The notes below the pieces were generated by a model. It saw only the letters and a program-made list of their open reading frames with translations, was not told the origin of the DNA and searched no databases. From positions 162,306,542 through 162,370,541 of the forward strand of contig NC_133392.1 of assembly GCF_047511655.1 (NCBI RefSeq): 64,000 bases of DNA, read 5' to 3'. The stretch comes from Castor canadensis (lineage: Eukaryota > Chordata > Mammalia > Rodentia > Castoridae). The position numbers and the translations under genes were made by a program. Below, piece by piece: positions 1-11,250 of this stretch. Each line of letters starts with the position of its first letter. Position 1 is the stretch's first letter.

Positions 1-960
1 GAAGGTCCCTCAATGCTCTCAGCTTCCAAGTTCCAGGGCCCTGATGACCCCAAGCAAAAGCTGGGCAAAGGTTAGGGCCCAGCTCACCCACATCCTCCGC
101 TCCAAGCCAGGGGCCAAGGGGAGGCCCAGCCTGAAAAGAATGGGTTCTGCTTTTTGGGTCCTGACCCATCCTTCCAAGGAGAAGACTGCTCCCCACTCCC
201 GACACGATGTGCTCCTGCATCACGATCCCACTGCCCTACCAGCTCTTGCCCCCTGCAGAGTGATTGGCTGGACACTTCCCCACAGAGCTCTGACTGCTTG
301 GCCCTCCTGTCATCACAGCATACCCCACCCTGTCCCCCGACCGGAACCAGCCACCAGGAGAGCATATGCAGCCTTCCCTAGCCTGGCACATCCCTGAACA
401 CTTCCCTTCTAGGTACCTTCAGTGCCCTTGGTACTTAGAAGCCTTCCATTGCCCGTACCTGAGCAGGTAGGCATTTTGCAGGACTTCTGTCCAATGGTCT
501 TGAAGGTGGCTGACCAGCCATGACCCCAGACCCTTGGCATGCTTCCAGGCCAGATGAGAGGAGAAGGGAGGTCCACTGGGCCAGATGAGCCTCACAAGGA
601 TGTGTTCCAGGGAAGTCACTGCCCCCAGGCAGGGCACTCCCTTCTAAACCCAGGCCTGACTATTCTGCATAGGACCCACATGAGCTTCCTGGAGTCAGGC
701 TGCACTTGTACGGTTCTTCCTGCTCAAGTGCTGGCCCTCCAATACCAAGCACAGCCAAGGCAGTGGCAAGGAGGAAGGAAGGCAGTAGCCAAGCTCAGGG
801 GCCTGGCTGGGGCTGGGCAAGAAGGAAGGGCCCTGTGGGAATGCAGGACAGCTGTTGGCAGAGCCCTGAAAGGTCTGCCTTCCTCCAGCGGGGGCAACCA
901 TGTGAACATTATCCTGAGGGTATGTCCTGAGCAGTGAGGAAATAAAAGGCAGGGAGAGGG
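1..960 (+). other. CFAP74: Possible 3' end of CFAP74 (terminal exon and 3' UTR)
   Basis: In human, CFAP74 lies just upstream of TMEM52 in the same orientation, so its 3' end is expected here. What is seen: from base 1 a short reading frame (EGPSMLSASKFQGPDDPKQK...) runs to a TAG at about 73-75, while a second frame stays open to about 397. A good AATAAA polyadenylation signal sits near 940 and is followed by a TG-rich stretch. I cannot confirm either reading frame as CFAP74 from memory of its C-terminus, so the assignment rests on gene order and the poly(A) signal. No splice acceptor is visible because the window begins here. If correct, about 750 bp separate this tail from the TMEM52 start. 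Confidence 0.3.
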
Positions 961-1707
961 TCGGGGCTCCCCTTTTGCTGTGCTGACCACCAGACTGTGC
1001 TGCTGGTCCCACGGTTAGTGGAAGGGCATAGTGGAAGGGCAGAAGGAAGCAAAGGGCAGAGTAGCCAGGAACAAGAAACACAAGTCCACCTGGAAGAAGC
1101 AGCCCAGCCCCCCCACAGCAGAATGACCAGCAAGCATTCCCAGGGGAAGGAGGGGGACTGGCTCCAGTCCGGGTGGGCCGGCCCTCAGACAGTGCCCACA
1201 GTATGAGTACAACAGCAAATGTCCATGGACGGCTTGTTTGGAGGCCCAGCGTCCTGACAGTGAAACGCCCCCTTCTTTACCTGGAGCGCTGGTGTGTGCG
1301 AGGGTGGATTTCATTTGTCCCTCAAAGAAGCCACACCCAGTGCATCCCGGGTCACAGCTTTCCATGAGAACAACTGGGGACGGCAGGCCACATCCAGCCA
1401 GCTGCAGGACAGGCCCATGTCCACGCCGAGGGCAAGACCTACCCTGACCGGAGACCCTAAGCGCCCAAGTCGCTGCGAGGCCCGGCCCTGGGCGGGGCGG
1501 GCAGAGGGAACCGGACAGCCGGGCCGTAAGGGGCGGGGCTCACCCGGAGCGAAGCATTCTAAGGGCAGAGAGACCGTGGGCGTGGCGTGGGGGCGTGGTT
1601 AATTTGGGCGTGGCCTCACGGTGATTGGTTTCACCCCTATGGTGGGCGGGGCAGTGCTTCATAAAAGCGCTTGCTTGCTGGGCTGCACTCCGCTGTCCCC
1701 GCCGAAC

Positions 1708-3086
<1,379 letters not shown>

Positions 3087-3415
3087 GGCCGGTGCCCCTT
3101 GAAAGGGGCATAAGAGCTCTCCTGGAGCCATCAGTCGTGGCACCTGGGGCCAAGGACTCCTGCCCACCCTACCATCCTTCCCCTGGGAAGGCCAGCCATC
3201 CAGCACATTGCTGCAGACACGGCCTCCTTGCTATGCAATGTTGGCCAGCCCATCCGCCCTGTGTGGGACACCCCCTCCCCCCAAGAAGGGCTGAGGCTCT
3301 CAGTCCCAGCCCCTGGCCCAGCCTGGCAGGCCCTCAGCCTGGAGAAGGCCCCTGAGATGTCCTGAGCCTTGGGAGCTCAGGGCCCACTGAGATGTCCTCA
3401 GCCTTTTGGAGAGAG

Positions 3416-3421
3416 AATAAA
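3416..3421 (+). terminator. TMEM52: TMEM52 polyadenylation signal
   Basis: AATAAA about 330 bases after the TMEM52 stop codon, followed by a GT-rich stretch (gtttatgtctaaatggtc). Cleavage is expected near 3435-3445, leaving about 250 bp before the converging 3' end of CALML6. Confidence 0.8.
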
Positions 3422-3707
3422 GTTTATGTCTAAATGGTCTCTTCCTATTTGGGAAGGGCTTTAGGGCCCTAAGGCGTCGGGAGGGACTCTAGGGCAGCCA
3501 CCTCCAGTGCAGGCAAGCAGGGTGAGCATGTGGTTCATCTGACCTTCAGGCTGGTGTTCAGAGCCCAGATTTGGGCAGTGGGAGGTATCAGGGGTCATAG
3601 CAGAAGTGACCAGGGCCGTGTCTAGTAACTGTCCCATACCCTCCTCTTCAACACCCCTCTCCTCTAGCTGGGGACAGTGAATCACAGCCCAGAGTCAGGC
3701 AGGAGCA

Positions 3708-3713
3708 TTTATT
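3708..3713 (-). terminator. CALML6: CALML6 polyadenylation signal
   Basis: AATAAA on the - strand, about 80 bases beyond the CALML6 stop codon (3796-3794). It survives although the coding exons are damaged. Confidence 0.7.
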
Positions 3714-5408
3714 TGATGCAGAGCTGGGGGCAGGGCAGGCAGTGGTAGGCAGCGGCCTTCCTGGGCAGGTCTCCCATAGCTGCAGCAGCTGTCCTATTGC
3801 ACCAACTTGAAGGACTCTCCGGTCATCATGGCCACAAACTCTGGGGACAGAGGGGCAGGTCAGCAGTCTGTACTGGCCCAGCTGTTCAGGGCCCAACGCC
3901 CATCCCCCACTCACCCTGATAGTCAATGGTTCTGTCCCCATCCTTGTCAGCCTCATTCATCATCTGCTTGGCCTCCACTTTGTTGAGAGCCAGCTCCTCA
4001 TAGCACTCAGTTCACCCTGACCACCCACACATGCCACCCCATTGCTCAGGCCCCAGGCCCTACTTGGTGTGTTCCAGTCAGTTTAGCCCTTGCTTTCCTT
4101 GTCCAACACCCAGAAGTCTGCTTTCAGCTCACTCTCCTGGTTCTGGGCCTTCTTGTGGTAAATACCCATCAACACCAGGAAACCATCACAGTTGAAGAAC
4201 CATTTGTCTGCAAGTTTTGCCAGCCCCCAGGGCTCAAGTGAAGGCTGGCTGGGCCCTACTTCCCATGGGTTCCTTCTCTTCCCCTCCACACGCAGGTGGC
4301 CCCAATCCAAGCCTGCATTGACCACCACCTGCCCCAGCTCACTGTCTTTGTCCACACCTTTGGCCATGGATGCCAGCTCACTCTTGTGAAGCCAATGCCC
4401 AGCAGGCTCATGAATCTCTCCAGTTTGCCCATCTTCACCTCCCCATTTCCCTCCCTGCCCAACATATCAGAGACCCCTGTAGTCTTTAATCCGCTCAGCT
4501 GATAGATGCTCTGTCTGCAGGAGACACCCACACCCAACTTCACTGGGAGCCTCCCTTGCCTCTCTGTCTAGAGGAGGGTGGGAGGTGACCCCTGCCTGTC
4601 AACCTGTCTACATGGCCATTCTTCAGGGTGTGTAGTTTAAAAAGGCGGTGAAGAGCAGGCTTCTAGGACAAGGTGACACATGATGGGGATTCAGGATGAT
4701 CCAAGCTCTGAAAGGGGCAAAAACAAGGCAGGGTCTCAGCATGGGGAAAATCAGGTGAGGGGATCAGGAGCTACATGGAGCCAGGGCACGGGAATCATGT
4801 GGGGAAGCATCAGGGATGCAGGGGCAGGTGGGCCAGGCCCTGAGGCTAAGGCAGTGGACAGCAGGTGAGACAGGTGAAGGACACACGGGACCAAAATCAG
4901 GAGGAACCAGACCCGGCTAGGGGTAAGGCTCCCAGGGAAAAGCTTCCAGGCCAGCACATAGCCAGGGCTGGGGAGCAGTTGTGGAAACAGTCCAACACCC
5001 AGACACCTCTCCTGCCCTCACAACGACAGGTCCCTGAGCGCCTTCAAGGAGGGATGTATCACCAAACCCTGGAATGGGGACAGTGTTGATGGCAGAAGGA
5101 CTTAGCCTCGGCCCCTATTTGACCCCTTCCTTGGCTGCCTCCCACTCTCAAGTTCCTCCTCAGGCTTTCCAAGAGGCCCTTACACCTCCAAGCACTGTCT
5201 CTGGTCATTTTCTTGGCCTGGGGGGCCCTGACCCAGCTTCTCTCCCACTGGGTGCTTCTCCCAAAGCTCTGACTTGACCCACCCAGCCAGCCCACCAGAG
5301 GCTCCTCTGGGTGCTGGAGCCGTCTCACCATGTCTGTGACTGGTCAAAATGGCAATGCAAGGCAGTGGCACTGTGGGCAGAGCACACAGGGCAGTGGTGA
5401 CAGCCAAG

Positions 5409-5414
5409 TTTATA
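5409..5414 (-). promoter_or_regulatory. CALML6: TATA box upstream of CALML6 exon 1
   Basis: TATAAA on the - strand, about 80 bases upstream of the CALML6 start codon at 5331-5329. Transcription would start near 5380, giving a roughly 50-nt leader whose exon ends exactly with the ATG at the splice donor. Confidence 0.55.
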
Positions 5415-5419
5415 GCTGG

Positions 5420-7310
5420 GCCCAGCTGCTCAGGGTCCCTGAGGTCCGGATTCCAAAAACCTTTTTTGGGAGTGGGAAATCCTTCCACCTGTATTTTAGG
5501 ACAGACTCAGCCCTTCCCTACAGGACACCTTCCTGGCCCTCCTTAGCCTGGGCATCCCCTCACCCGAAGATGGGTGCCAAGGGCCAGGAGCAGAAGGCAG
5601 GATAGAAGATGGACGTGATGGACCCTCACACATGCTGCTCCCTCTTCATGGCACAACCTCCAGTCTTTCTCCCCAGAGGCACTGGCCCTCCCACTGTTCT
5701 GCCTCAGGACATTCACATAGACCAAGATCACTTATTTGTGAGACTTCTCGTGAAAGCCCCATCCCAGTGCCCCAGTGGTGCTAGTCTGCTTGTCCCCCCT
5801 GCCCCATGGGCCCAGCACCCTTCCCAGTGCCAACAATGGGTGAACACTCTCTAAAGACAGGTTGAATGAACAAGTCCATCAGGGACTGTAGCTGGGGGTC
5901 CACAGTTCAGGGAGGAGACAGCTGGACATGGGCTAGTGGAGCCAGGCCAGGCGGACCTGGAGCCAGACTGTCATGGGAAGGCCAGGCTTCCTCCAGGCAG
6001 TCAGGGACTATTCTGGGGTTTCTTGGGAAACCTGACCTCCCTTCCACACAGAACAGCAAAGCCAGCTCCCTCGGGAGCCACATGCCCAGGCTGATCAGTA
6101 GCAAGGTGCCATAGCAGCGTGTCGACCCTCTGCACCCACCTGCACACATGGGCTCTCTTCTTAAATCTTTTTTATTTCCTTAGATCTCTCTGGGTCTAAC
6201 TAACCAGCAAGCAGCAGCACTAACCCTCAAAACCATGGCCAGGGTCCTTCCTACTCCCATCTAGGCAGTGGGTGTGGGACCCACTGACCTAGCCATGGCA
6301 CTCAGAAGCTAGAATTGTTGATCTCAGCCCCTGTGGGCTGAGGGGCTCCTCTCATCCTTCCCTCCAGTTCGCTGCCAGGGATATTCATACTCAGGCCCCA
6401 CTCAGCTCCCCTCGCTCCTATGCATGGTCCTCAGGGTCTCACACATGTACACCCGCCCTCCCTCCACCCCATAGCTGCCTGATGGGTCTGAGCAGGTGGG
6501 GTGTTCTCTGACAGCCCAGCCTATTGCCTACCAGAGCTGCGGGATGCTCCCTGTTCAGGCCCAGGCCAGCTGCTGAAGCTGAAATATTTGTGCTGAGGGA
6601 GGGTGGGGCAGCCTCAGTGAGCAGCAAATCCATCTCCCCACTGATGTTAGGGCAGGGGGAACCCATCACTGAATTCAGTGATCCTGTACCTTCATCCTGG
6701 CTGCTGTCTGGTCTCACTTTCCACCAGTGGGGATGGGAAACTATCTGCACTGAACACCTTATCCCAAAGTAATAGAACCCAGACCTCAGCCTACCCTAGA
6801 TTCTGGGCCCAGAGTCCAGAGTGGAGGCACCAGGATACAGAAACATATTCTTGTGGCCCTGGACAGCCACACCCAATATGGCTCCCAGTCATGGACAATA
6901 GGCTCAGCTTCCTGAATCCCCAGATCTCTATCTTGTGACATTCCTGCGCTGCAGCACCAAAGGTTCCAGATATCCTGGTGGCCTCACAAGTTACACTCAA
7001 AGTTTTGATTCCTGGAGCCCAAATCTGAGCTGAGCAGCACCCCCACCCCTCCACTGAGCAACCCTCCAAAGCCAGGAGGGGCAGCACCTGATCCCCACCA
7101 CTCTCCTCTCTGTGTCCACTTTACCCATGCCTGAGCCTCAGTAAGGGCAGAGGCCCCACAGCCTCACCTTCTGCCCCTCCTCTCCTTCATCTAACCAACT
7201 TTGGTGTGGCCTGCAGGCACGCTCTGTACGCCCAGGGCCTGTAAATAATAACATCTCTATTATTAGTGCTCTCTGATCACTGAAGAAAAAAAAGAAAAGA
7301 AAAATTAGAA
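5420..7310. other. Intergenic sequence with no recognised gene
   Basis: About 1.9 kb of moderately GC-rich sequence upstream of CALML6. Short open frames occur on both strands, but none shows a family, splice structure or codon pattern I recognise. A 30-base A/T-rich patch near 7240-7310 precedes the first SINE. Confidence 0.5.
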
Positions 7311-7315
7311 CATCA

Positions 7316-7541
7316 TCTTTTTTTTTCGGGGGGGAAGGTGGGTACTAGAGGTTGAACTCAGAGACTTGACCCTGCTAGGCAGGTGTTTTACCACTTGAAC
7401 CACTCTACCAGCCCTTTTTTGTGTTGAGTATCTTTGAAATAGGGCATCTAAAACTATTTCCCCAGGCTGGCTTCAAAACCCTCAATCCCTCGTGCTTTCT
7501 CCTGAATAGCCAGGATTACAGGCATGAGCCACGGGAGCCAT
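7316..7541 (-). repeat. Composite B1/ID SINE
   Basis: Antisense copy. Poly-T, then the reverse complement of the ID-type tail (ggttgaactcagagactt, accacttgaaccactctac), then the reverse complement of the B1-like head (cagccaggattacaggcatg). Confidence 0.85.
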
Positions 7542-7544
7542 TCA

Positions 7545-9030
7545 TTGAAGGCCTTGAGAGAAAAGACTTGAGGTCCTCCAAGGAAGAGGGAATTCTGCCT
7601 CCAGACGGCCTTCCAACCAGAGCTAGAGCATCAGCTCTTCCCTGGGTCCCCAGCCTGCCAAACTCGTCCCACAATCACAGGAGCTGTTTCCTTGAACTGT
7701 CTCTGTCCTTACTCCGCCTCTGTGCATGTGTGTGAGGGAGACACATATGTGCATATACATCCCCCTGATTCTCTGCCCCCGCGGGGCAGGACCAGGCTCC
7801 CCAAGAGCCAGGAAGCCTCAGGGACAGTGTGCTCCATGTGCCTGGGCAGCCCACCCTGCTTCAGGGATTCCAGCATGTGCTCTGGATAGATTTGTACAAG
7901 TTCATGGGTGTACAAGCAGAGAGGCTGAACCTGCAGTCAGAAAGCACTAGCCAGGACAGGTGAAAGGCTGTGTGTGCAGCAAGAAGAGCCCAGCCCTCCC
8001 TGGCCCTCAGAAGCCTGACCCAGTGACCCCTTTTTGAAGAAGGAGACCACAGGCATTGCCTCAGCCCTCAAAGGTTTCTGGTGAGAAGACAATAAGGATA
8101 TCCCACCCCACCAAAGCGGCCTCAGCTGCATACCCACTTTGCCTGAAGTCCTAGCCAGGCAGGGACATTGTGACTCCCTCTGCCCAGTCCTATTCTCCCA
8201 TTTCTGTCACAGGGGCCTACTGCACAGTTATTCCAAACTCCATCTTGGGTCAGCTTCCAGGACCCAAACTGTGACAAGATGGGGTGTTAGGGATTCACTG
8301 GTGGTGAGTTGGGGGGCAGGGGGATGGGCAGGTGGCTGTGCTGCCAAGAATAACTACAAATGGGAAGGGAAGAGAAAGCAGTGGGTACTGGAAAGCCAGG
8401 TGTGACCACTGTTGCGAGCATCAAGGACCTCCGTTGCTTCATTCAGCTTCTCTGCCCTCCGCTCCACATCAGGACATGTCGCAGCAGAGGTCCACATCCA
8501 TGACTTGCTTTAGTCATGACTCATGAGCCTGAGTCAAAGTCAGGGTCCTGGGGGTGGTACATAATTGGGGTGTCCCCCATGGTTTGATCCCCAGATTCCC
8601 TTCAACCTACATATCTTCAAGTTTGCTCACCTTTCCCTAGAAGAGTTGATACCCCTCCCAAAGATGGAAGATACCCACCCATGTCCACTTCAGTACCCCC
8701 AGAGTCCACCTCTCCTGGTGATTGTAGACTGACACATGGGCTGGACTTGCAGCCTGACCCACTGGGGCCTGACAGCCACTTTGGCACCTGACAGGATGTT
8801 CCAGGACAGTACAGTAAAGTAAGATTCTGCACACACACCAGCAGCTCCTCATTGCCTCCTGGCTTCTTGCCACAGTTTCCTCTGCAGCTTCTTCAGTTGA
8901 CACCAGCCAGGTCACAGTTCTGAGTGCTACTTCCTGGGCAGCAGCATGGGGAAACTGAGCTCCCTGTCATAATATCACCTGTTCAGCCCTAGACTCTCCC
9001 TTCCCTTTGTGACGCTTGTTAGGATGCCTA
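7545..9030. other. Intergenic sequence; one perfect AP-1 site
   Basis: No gene recognised. A palindromic AP-1 element, ATGACTCAT, lies at 8516-8524, with a near copy (GAGTCAAAG) shortly after it. Short open frames look random. Confidence 0.4.
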
Positions 9031-9031
9031 C

Positions 9032-9205
9032 TGGAAGGAAGGGAGGGAAGAAGGAAGGAAGAAAGAAAGGAGGAAGGAAGGAAAGAGAGAGGGGTGGAAG
9101 AAGGAAGGAGAAAGAGAGGAAGGGAGGGAATGAGGAAGGAAGGAGAAACAGAGGGAGGAAGGGAGGGAGGGAGGAAGGGAGGGAGGGAGGAAGGGAGGAA
9201 AGCAA
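9032..9205 (+). repeat. GGAA/GGGA purine microsatellite
   Basis: About 175 bases of nearly pure purine built from GGAAG, GAAAG and GGGAG units (aaggaaggaagaaagaaagg; gggagggagggaggaaggga). It starts directly 5' of a B1-like SINE. Open frames through it encode only Lys/Arg/Glu/Gly repeats and are artefacts. Confidence 0.95.
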
Positions 9206-9320
9206 ACCTGTAATCCCAGCACTTGAGAGCCTGAGGTAGGAAAATTGGGTGTTGGAAACCAATGTGGTCTACATAGAGAAACTGGAAACAGAGCAAATAA
9301 ACAAACAAACCAAAAAAAGA
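9206..9320 (+). repeat. B1-like SINE
   Basis: Sense B1-type body (ctgtaatcccagcacttgag, cctgaggtaggaaaattggg) ending in an A-rich tail of caaacaaaccaaaaaaag type. The 5' end is lost in the purine microsatellite. Confidence 0.8.
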
Positions 9321-9356
9321 TGAAACAGTACAAAGAGTTGGTAAAATGCGTACTTA

Positions 9357-9450
9357 TGGCTGGGGTATAACAGTGGTTGACCTCTTGCCTAGCATGCCAA
9401 AGACTCTGGGTTCCATCCCCAGCATGCACACACACACATAAACACGCACC
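9357..9450 (+). repeat. ID element
   Basis: tRNA-derived ID copy (ggctggggtataacagtggt, cttgcctagcatgccaaaga, ttccatccccagcatg) whose tail has grown into a short (CA)n. Confidence 0.75.
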
Positions 9451-9709
9451 AACTTGTCTTGGAACAAATAACCAAGTGCTCTGCGGGCAGGAAGGAGTCT
9501 TTCTGGACCAGCAGAGGGCTCCATGGGTAGTGCCAGCCCCACACCCAGACAAGAAGAATGCTTCTTCCATCTCCGCGGGTCTCGGGAGCCAGGCGGTGCC
9601 TCAGTTTCCTTTTTGTGAAATGGAGGAGAGAGAGTGAAGCCCAGAACCGCCCCCCAGGAAGTGGGACCTAAAACTGCTCTTGGGGTTTCTTGCTTTGACA
9701 GATCTTTGC

Positions 9710-9864
9710 TACTTCTTTTTCTTCTTCCTCCTTCTCCTCCTCCTCCTCCTTCTTTTGGTTTTTTGAGACAGCGTCAGGCTATGTAGCCCAGGCTGACCCC
9801 CAACTCGCGCTCCCCCCACCTCTGCCTCTCAAGAGCTGGGATGGTGAATTACCGCGCCCGCCTA
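9710..9864 (-). repeat. B1 SINE with pyrimidine-rich tail
   Basis: Antisense B1 (ttttgagacagcgtcaggct, atgtagcccaggctgacccc, caagagctgggatggtgaat). On its left is a CTT/CTC tract (9712-9760) that is probably the mutated reverse complement of its A-tail. Confidence 0.85.
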
Positions 9865-10017
9865 GATTTTTGCTTCTTTGTTAAAGTTTATGTGAGATCA
9901 GCGGGACGTGTGGAGTGCAAGTCTGCGCCGCGCGTGCAAGTGTGTCCAAACGGCGGTGGTGAGAGGCTGGGTCAGCGTCCTGCTGGGTCACTCCGCCTGG
10001 CGCGGACACTCGTCTCA

Positions 10018-10660
10018 GGCCCCGCCCCGACACTCGGTCCCGCTCCGCCCCTCCGCCCAGGCCCCGCCCCTCCCCTCACCCCAGGCCCCGCCCCTCAACT
10101 CAACTCAGGCCCCGCCCCAATACTCGGTTCAGGCCCCTCCCCTTCTCCTAGGCCTCGCCCCACACTCGGTCCCGGTCCCGCCCCGCCCCTCTGTCCAGGC
10201 CCCGCCCCTCCTCTCAACTCAGGCCCCGCCCCGATACTCGGTTCAGGCCCCTCCCCTTCTCCTAGACACTCGGTCCCGGTCCCGCCCCGCCCCTCCGCCC
10301 AGGCCCTGCCTCGCCCCTCTGTCCAGGCCCCGCCTCGCCCCTCCGCCCAGGTCCCGCCCCTCCCCTCAACTCAGGCCCCGCCCCGATACTCGGTTCAGGC
10401 CCCTCCCCTTCTCCTAGGCCTCGCCCCGACACTCGGTCCCGGTCCCGCCCCGCCCCTCCGCCCAGGCCCCGCCCCTCCCCTCAACCCAGGCCCCGCCCCG
10501 ATACTCGGTTCGGGACCCTCCCCTTCTCCTAGGCCTCGCCCCGACACTCGACAGAGGCCCCGCCTCTCTGCCCAGGTCCCGCCCAACACTCGGATCTGAC
10601 CCCGCCCCTGCCCATGCTCCGCTCGATACTCGGTCCAGGCCCCGGTCAGGCACTCCCCCC
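10018..10660. repeat. GC-box minisatellite
   Basis: Tandem array of C-rich units. The landmark tactcggtt recurs at about 10121, 10235, 10387 and 10502, giving a higher-order period of about 115 bp, with one unit lengthened by about 37 bp. Inside each unit are shorter blocks (caggccccgcccctc, gatactcggttcagg). I count about 19 occurrences of CCCGCCC, the core of an Sp1/KLF GC box. Proline-rich open frames through the array (up to 252 codons) arise from the repeat, not from a gene. The array leads directly into the CpG island at 10.7 kb. Confidence 0.9.
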
Positions 10661-11250
10661 ATGCCCCGCCCCGGACCGCCCCCGTCAGCCGGGTCACATC
10701 CAGTCTCTGTTCCCTGACCGGCTGCGTCTGGTTTTTCTCTTACCCGACCCGGAAGCGGCGCCGCCCGGCGCTTGCCCCGCGTGTGTCCACCAGGTGGCGC
10801 TAGAGGGACGCCCGGAGCCGGGCGTGGCCCCGCCTTTTGGGGTCGCTCGGACGGGTTAAGTGCTGGGTGAGGGCCGCTGTCCTAGGCCGGGGGTGAGGAG
10901 CGCACAGAACCCGCCGCCGTGCAAACTCTGTCGCCTCCCCTGGCCGCTCACCGTCCCCAGTTTTCACTGTCGGGCTCCACAATTGCAGGGAACGAAAATA
11001 GACAAAATTCCCTTTCACCTACCTGGAAGGCGGACAACAGCTCCAGTCCCGCAGGTGTAGACACCCACTCCGCGGCTGAGAGTCAGGACCCTGAACGTCC
11101 AGGCCCGGGGGTCCATGCAGAAGCCGGGGTCCCCGAGAAGCACCCCATCCCCAAAGAGCCCTCTACGCCCCGCCGCCCCCGAGCTCCTGTGGACCCAGGT
11201 AGGACGCTGACCCGCGCGGCTGCGTCCACAAAGCCACCCTGTGCTCGCTG
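10660..11250. promoter_or_regulatory. CpG island with ETS and CTCF motifs, no assigned gene
   Basis: CpG-dense sequence continuing from the GC-box minisatellite. It holds a consensus ETS/GABP-type site (acccggaagcgg, about 10747-10758) and, 30 bases on, a full match to the CTCF core, CCACCAGGTGGCGCT at 10787-10801. A usable splice donor follows at about 11199 (CAG|GTAGGA). No gene is expected between CALML6 and GNB1 in human. The island could be a distal GNB1 promoter, a noncoding RNA promoter or an insulator; the sequence alone does not decide. Confidence 0.5.
10787..10801 (+). promoter_or_regulatory. CTCF core motif
   Basis: CCACCAGGTGGCGCT fits every position of the published core CCASYAGRKGGCRSY and is followed by AGAGGGA. 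It lies in the unassigned CpG island. Occupancy is inference. Confidence 0.7.

Larger units (their letters stand above)
3690..5415 (-). pseudogene. CALML6: Calmodulin-like protein 6, decayed copy at its native locus
   Basis: EF-hand protein gene with introns, in its expected place beside TMEM52. Exon 1 ends with the start codon at 5331-5329, directly followed by donor GTGAGAC. Exon 2 (4514-4343) reads TEHLSAERIKDYRG, then GNGEVKMGKLERFMSLLGIG. Exon 3 (4207-4064) reads KWFFNCDGFLVLMGIYHKKA, then QNQESELKADFWVLDKESKG. Exon 4 (about 4005-3915) reads KVEAKQMMNEADKDGDRTID. Exon 5 (3840-3794) reads EFVAMMTGESFKLVQ and stop. These match human CALML6 block by block. Damage: one base is missing in exon 2 near 4390 (before the codons for SELASMA), shifting the frame; exon 3 has TAA where human has Tyr (after DKESKG, about 4086-4084); the exon 3/4 junction is also eroded, with an unclear donor and lost codons. 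The first EF loop has lost its leading Asp, while the last loop (DKDGDRTIDYQE) is canonical. A TATA box and poly(A) signal survive. Probably non-functional for full-length protein; sequencing error in a single read-through cannot be excluded, but several independent lesions argue against it. Confidence 0.85.

Noticed and set aside
9009-9308. Lys/Arg/Glu-rich and Pro/Ser/Leu-rich frames
   Set aside because: Translations of the purine microsatellite on each strand.
9841-10599. 252-codon proline-rich open frame
   Set aside because: It runs through the GC-box minisatellite; similar frames are open in other phases and the residues simply repeat the DNA unit.
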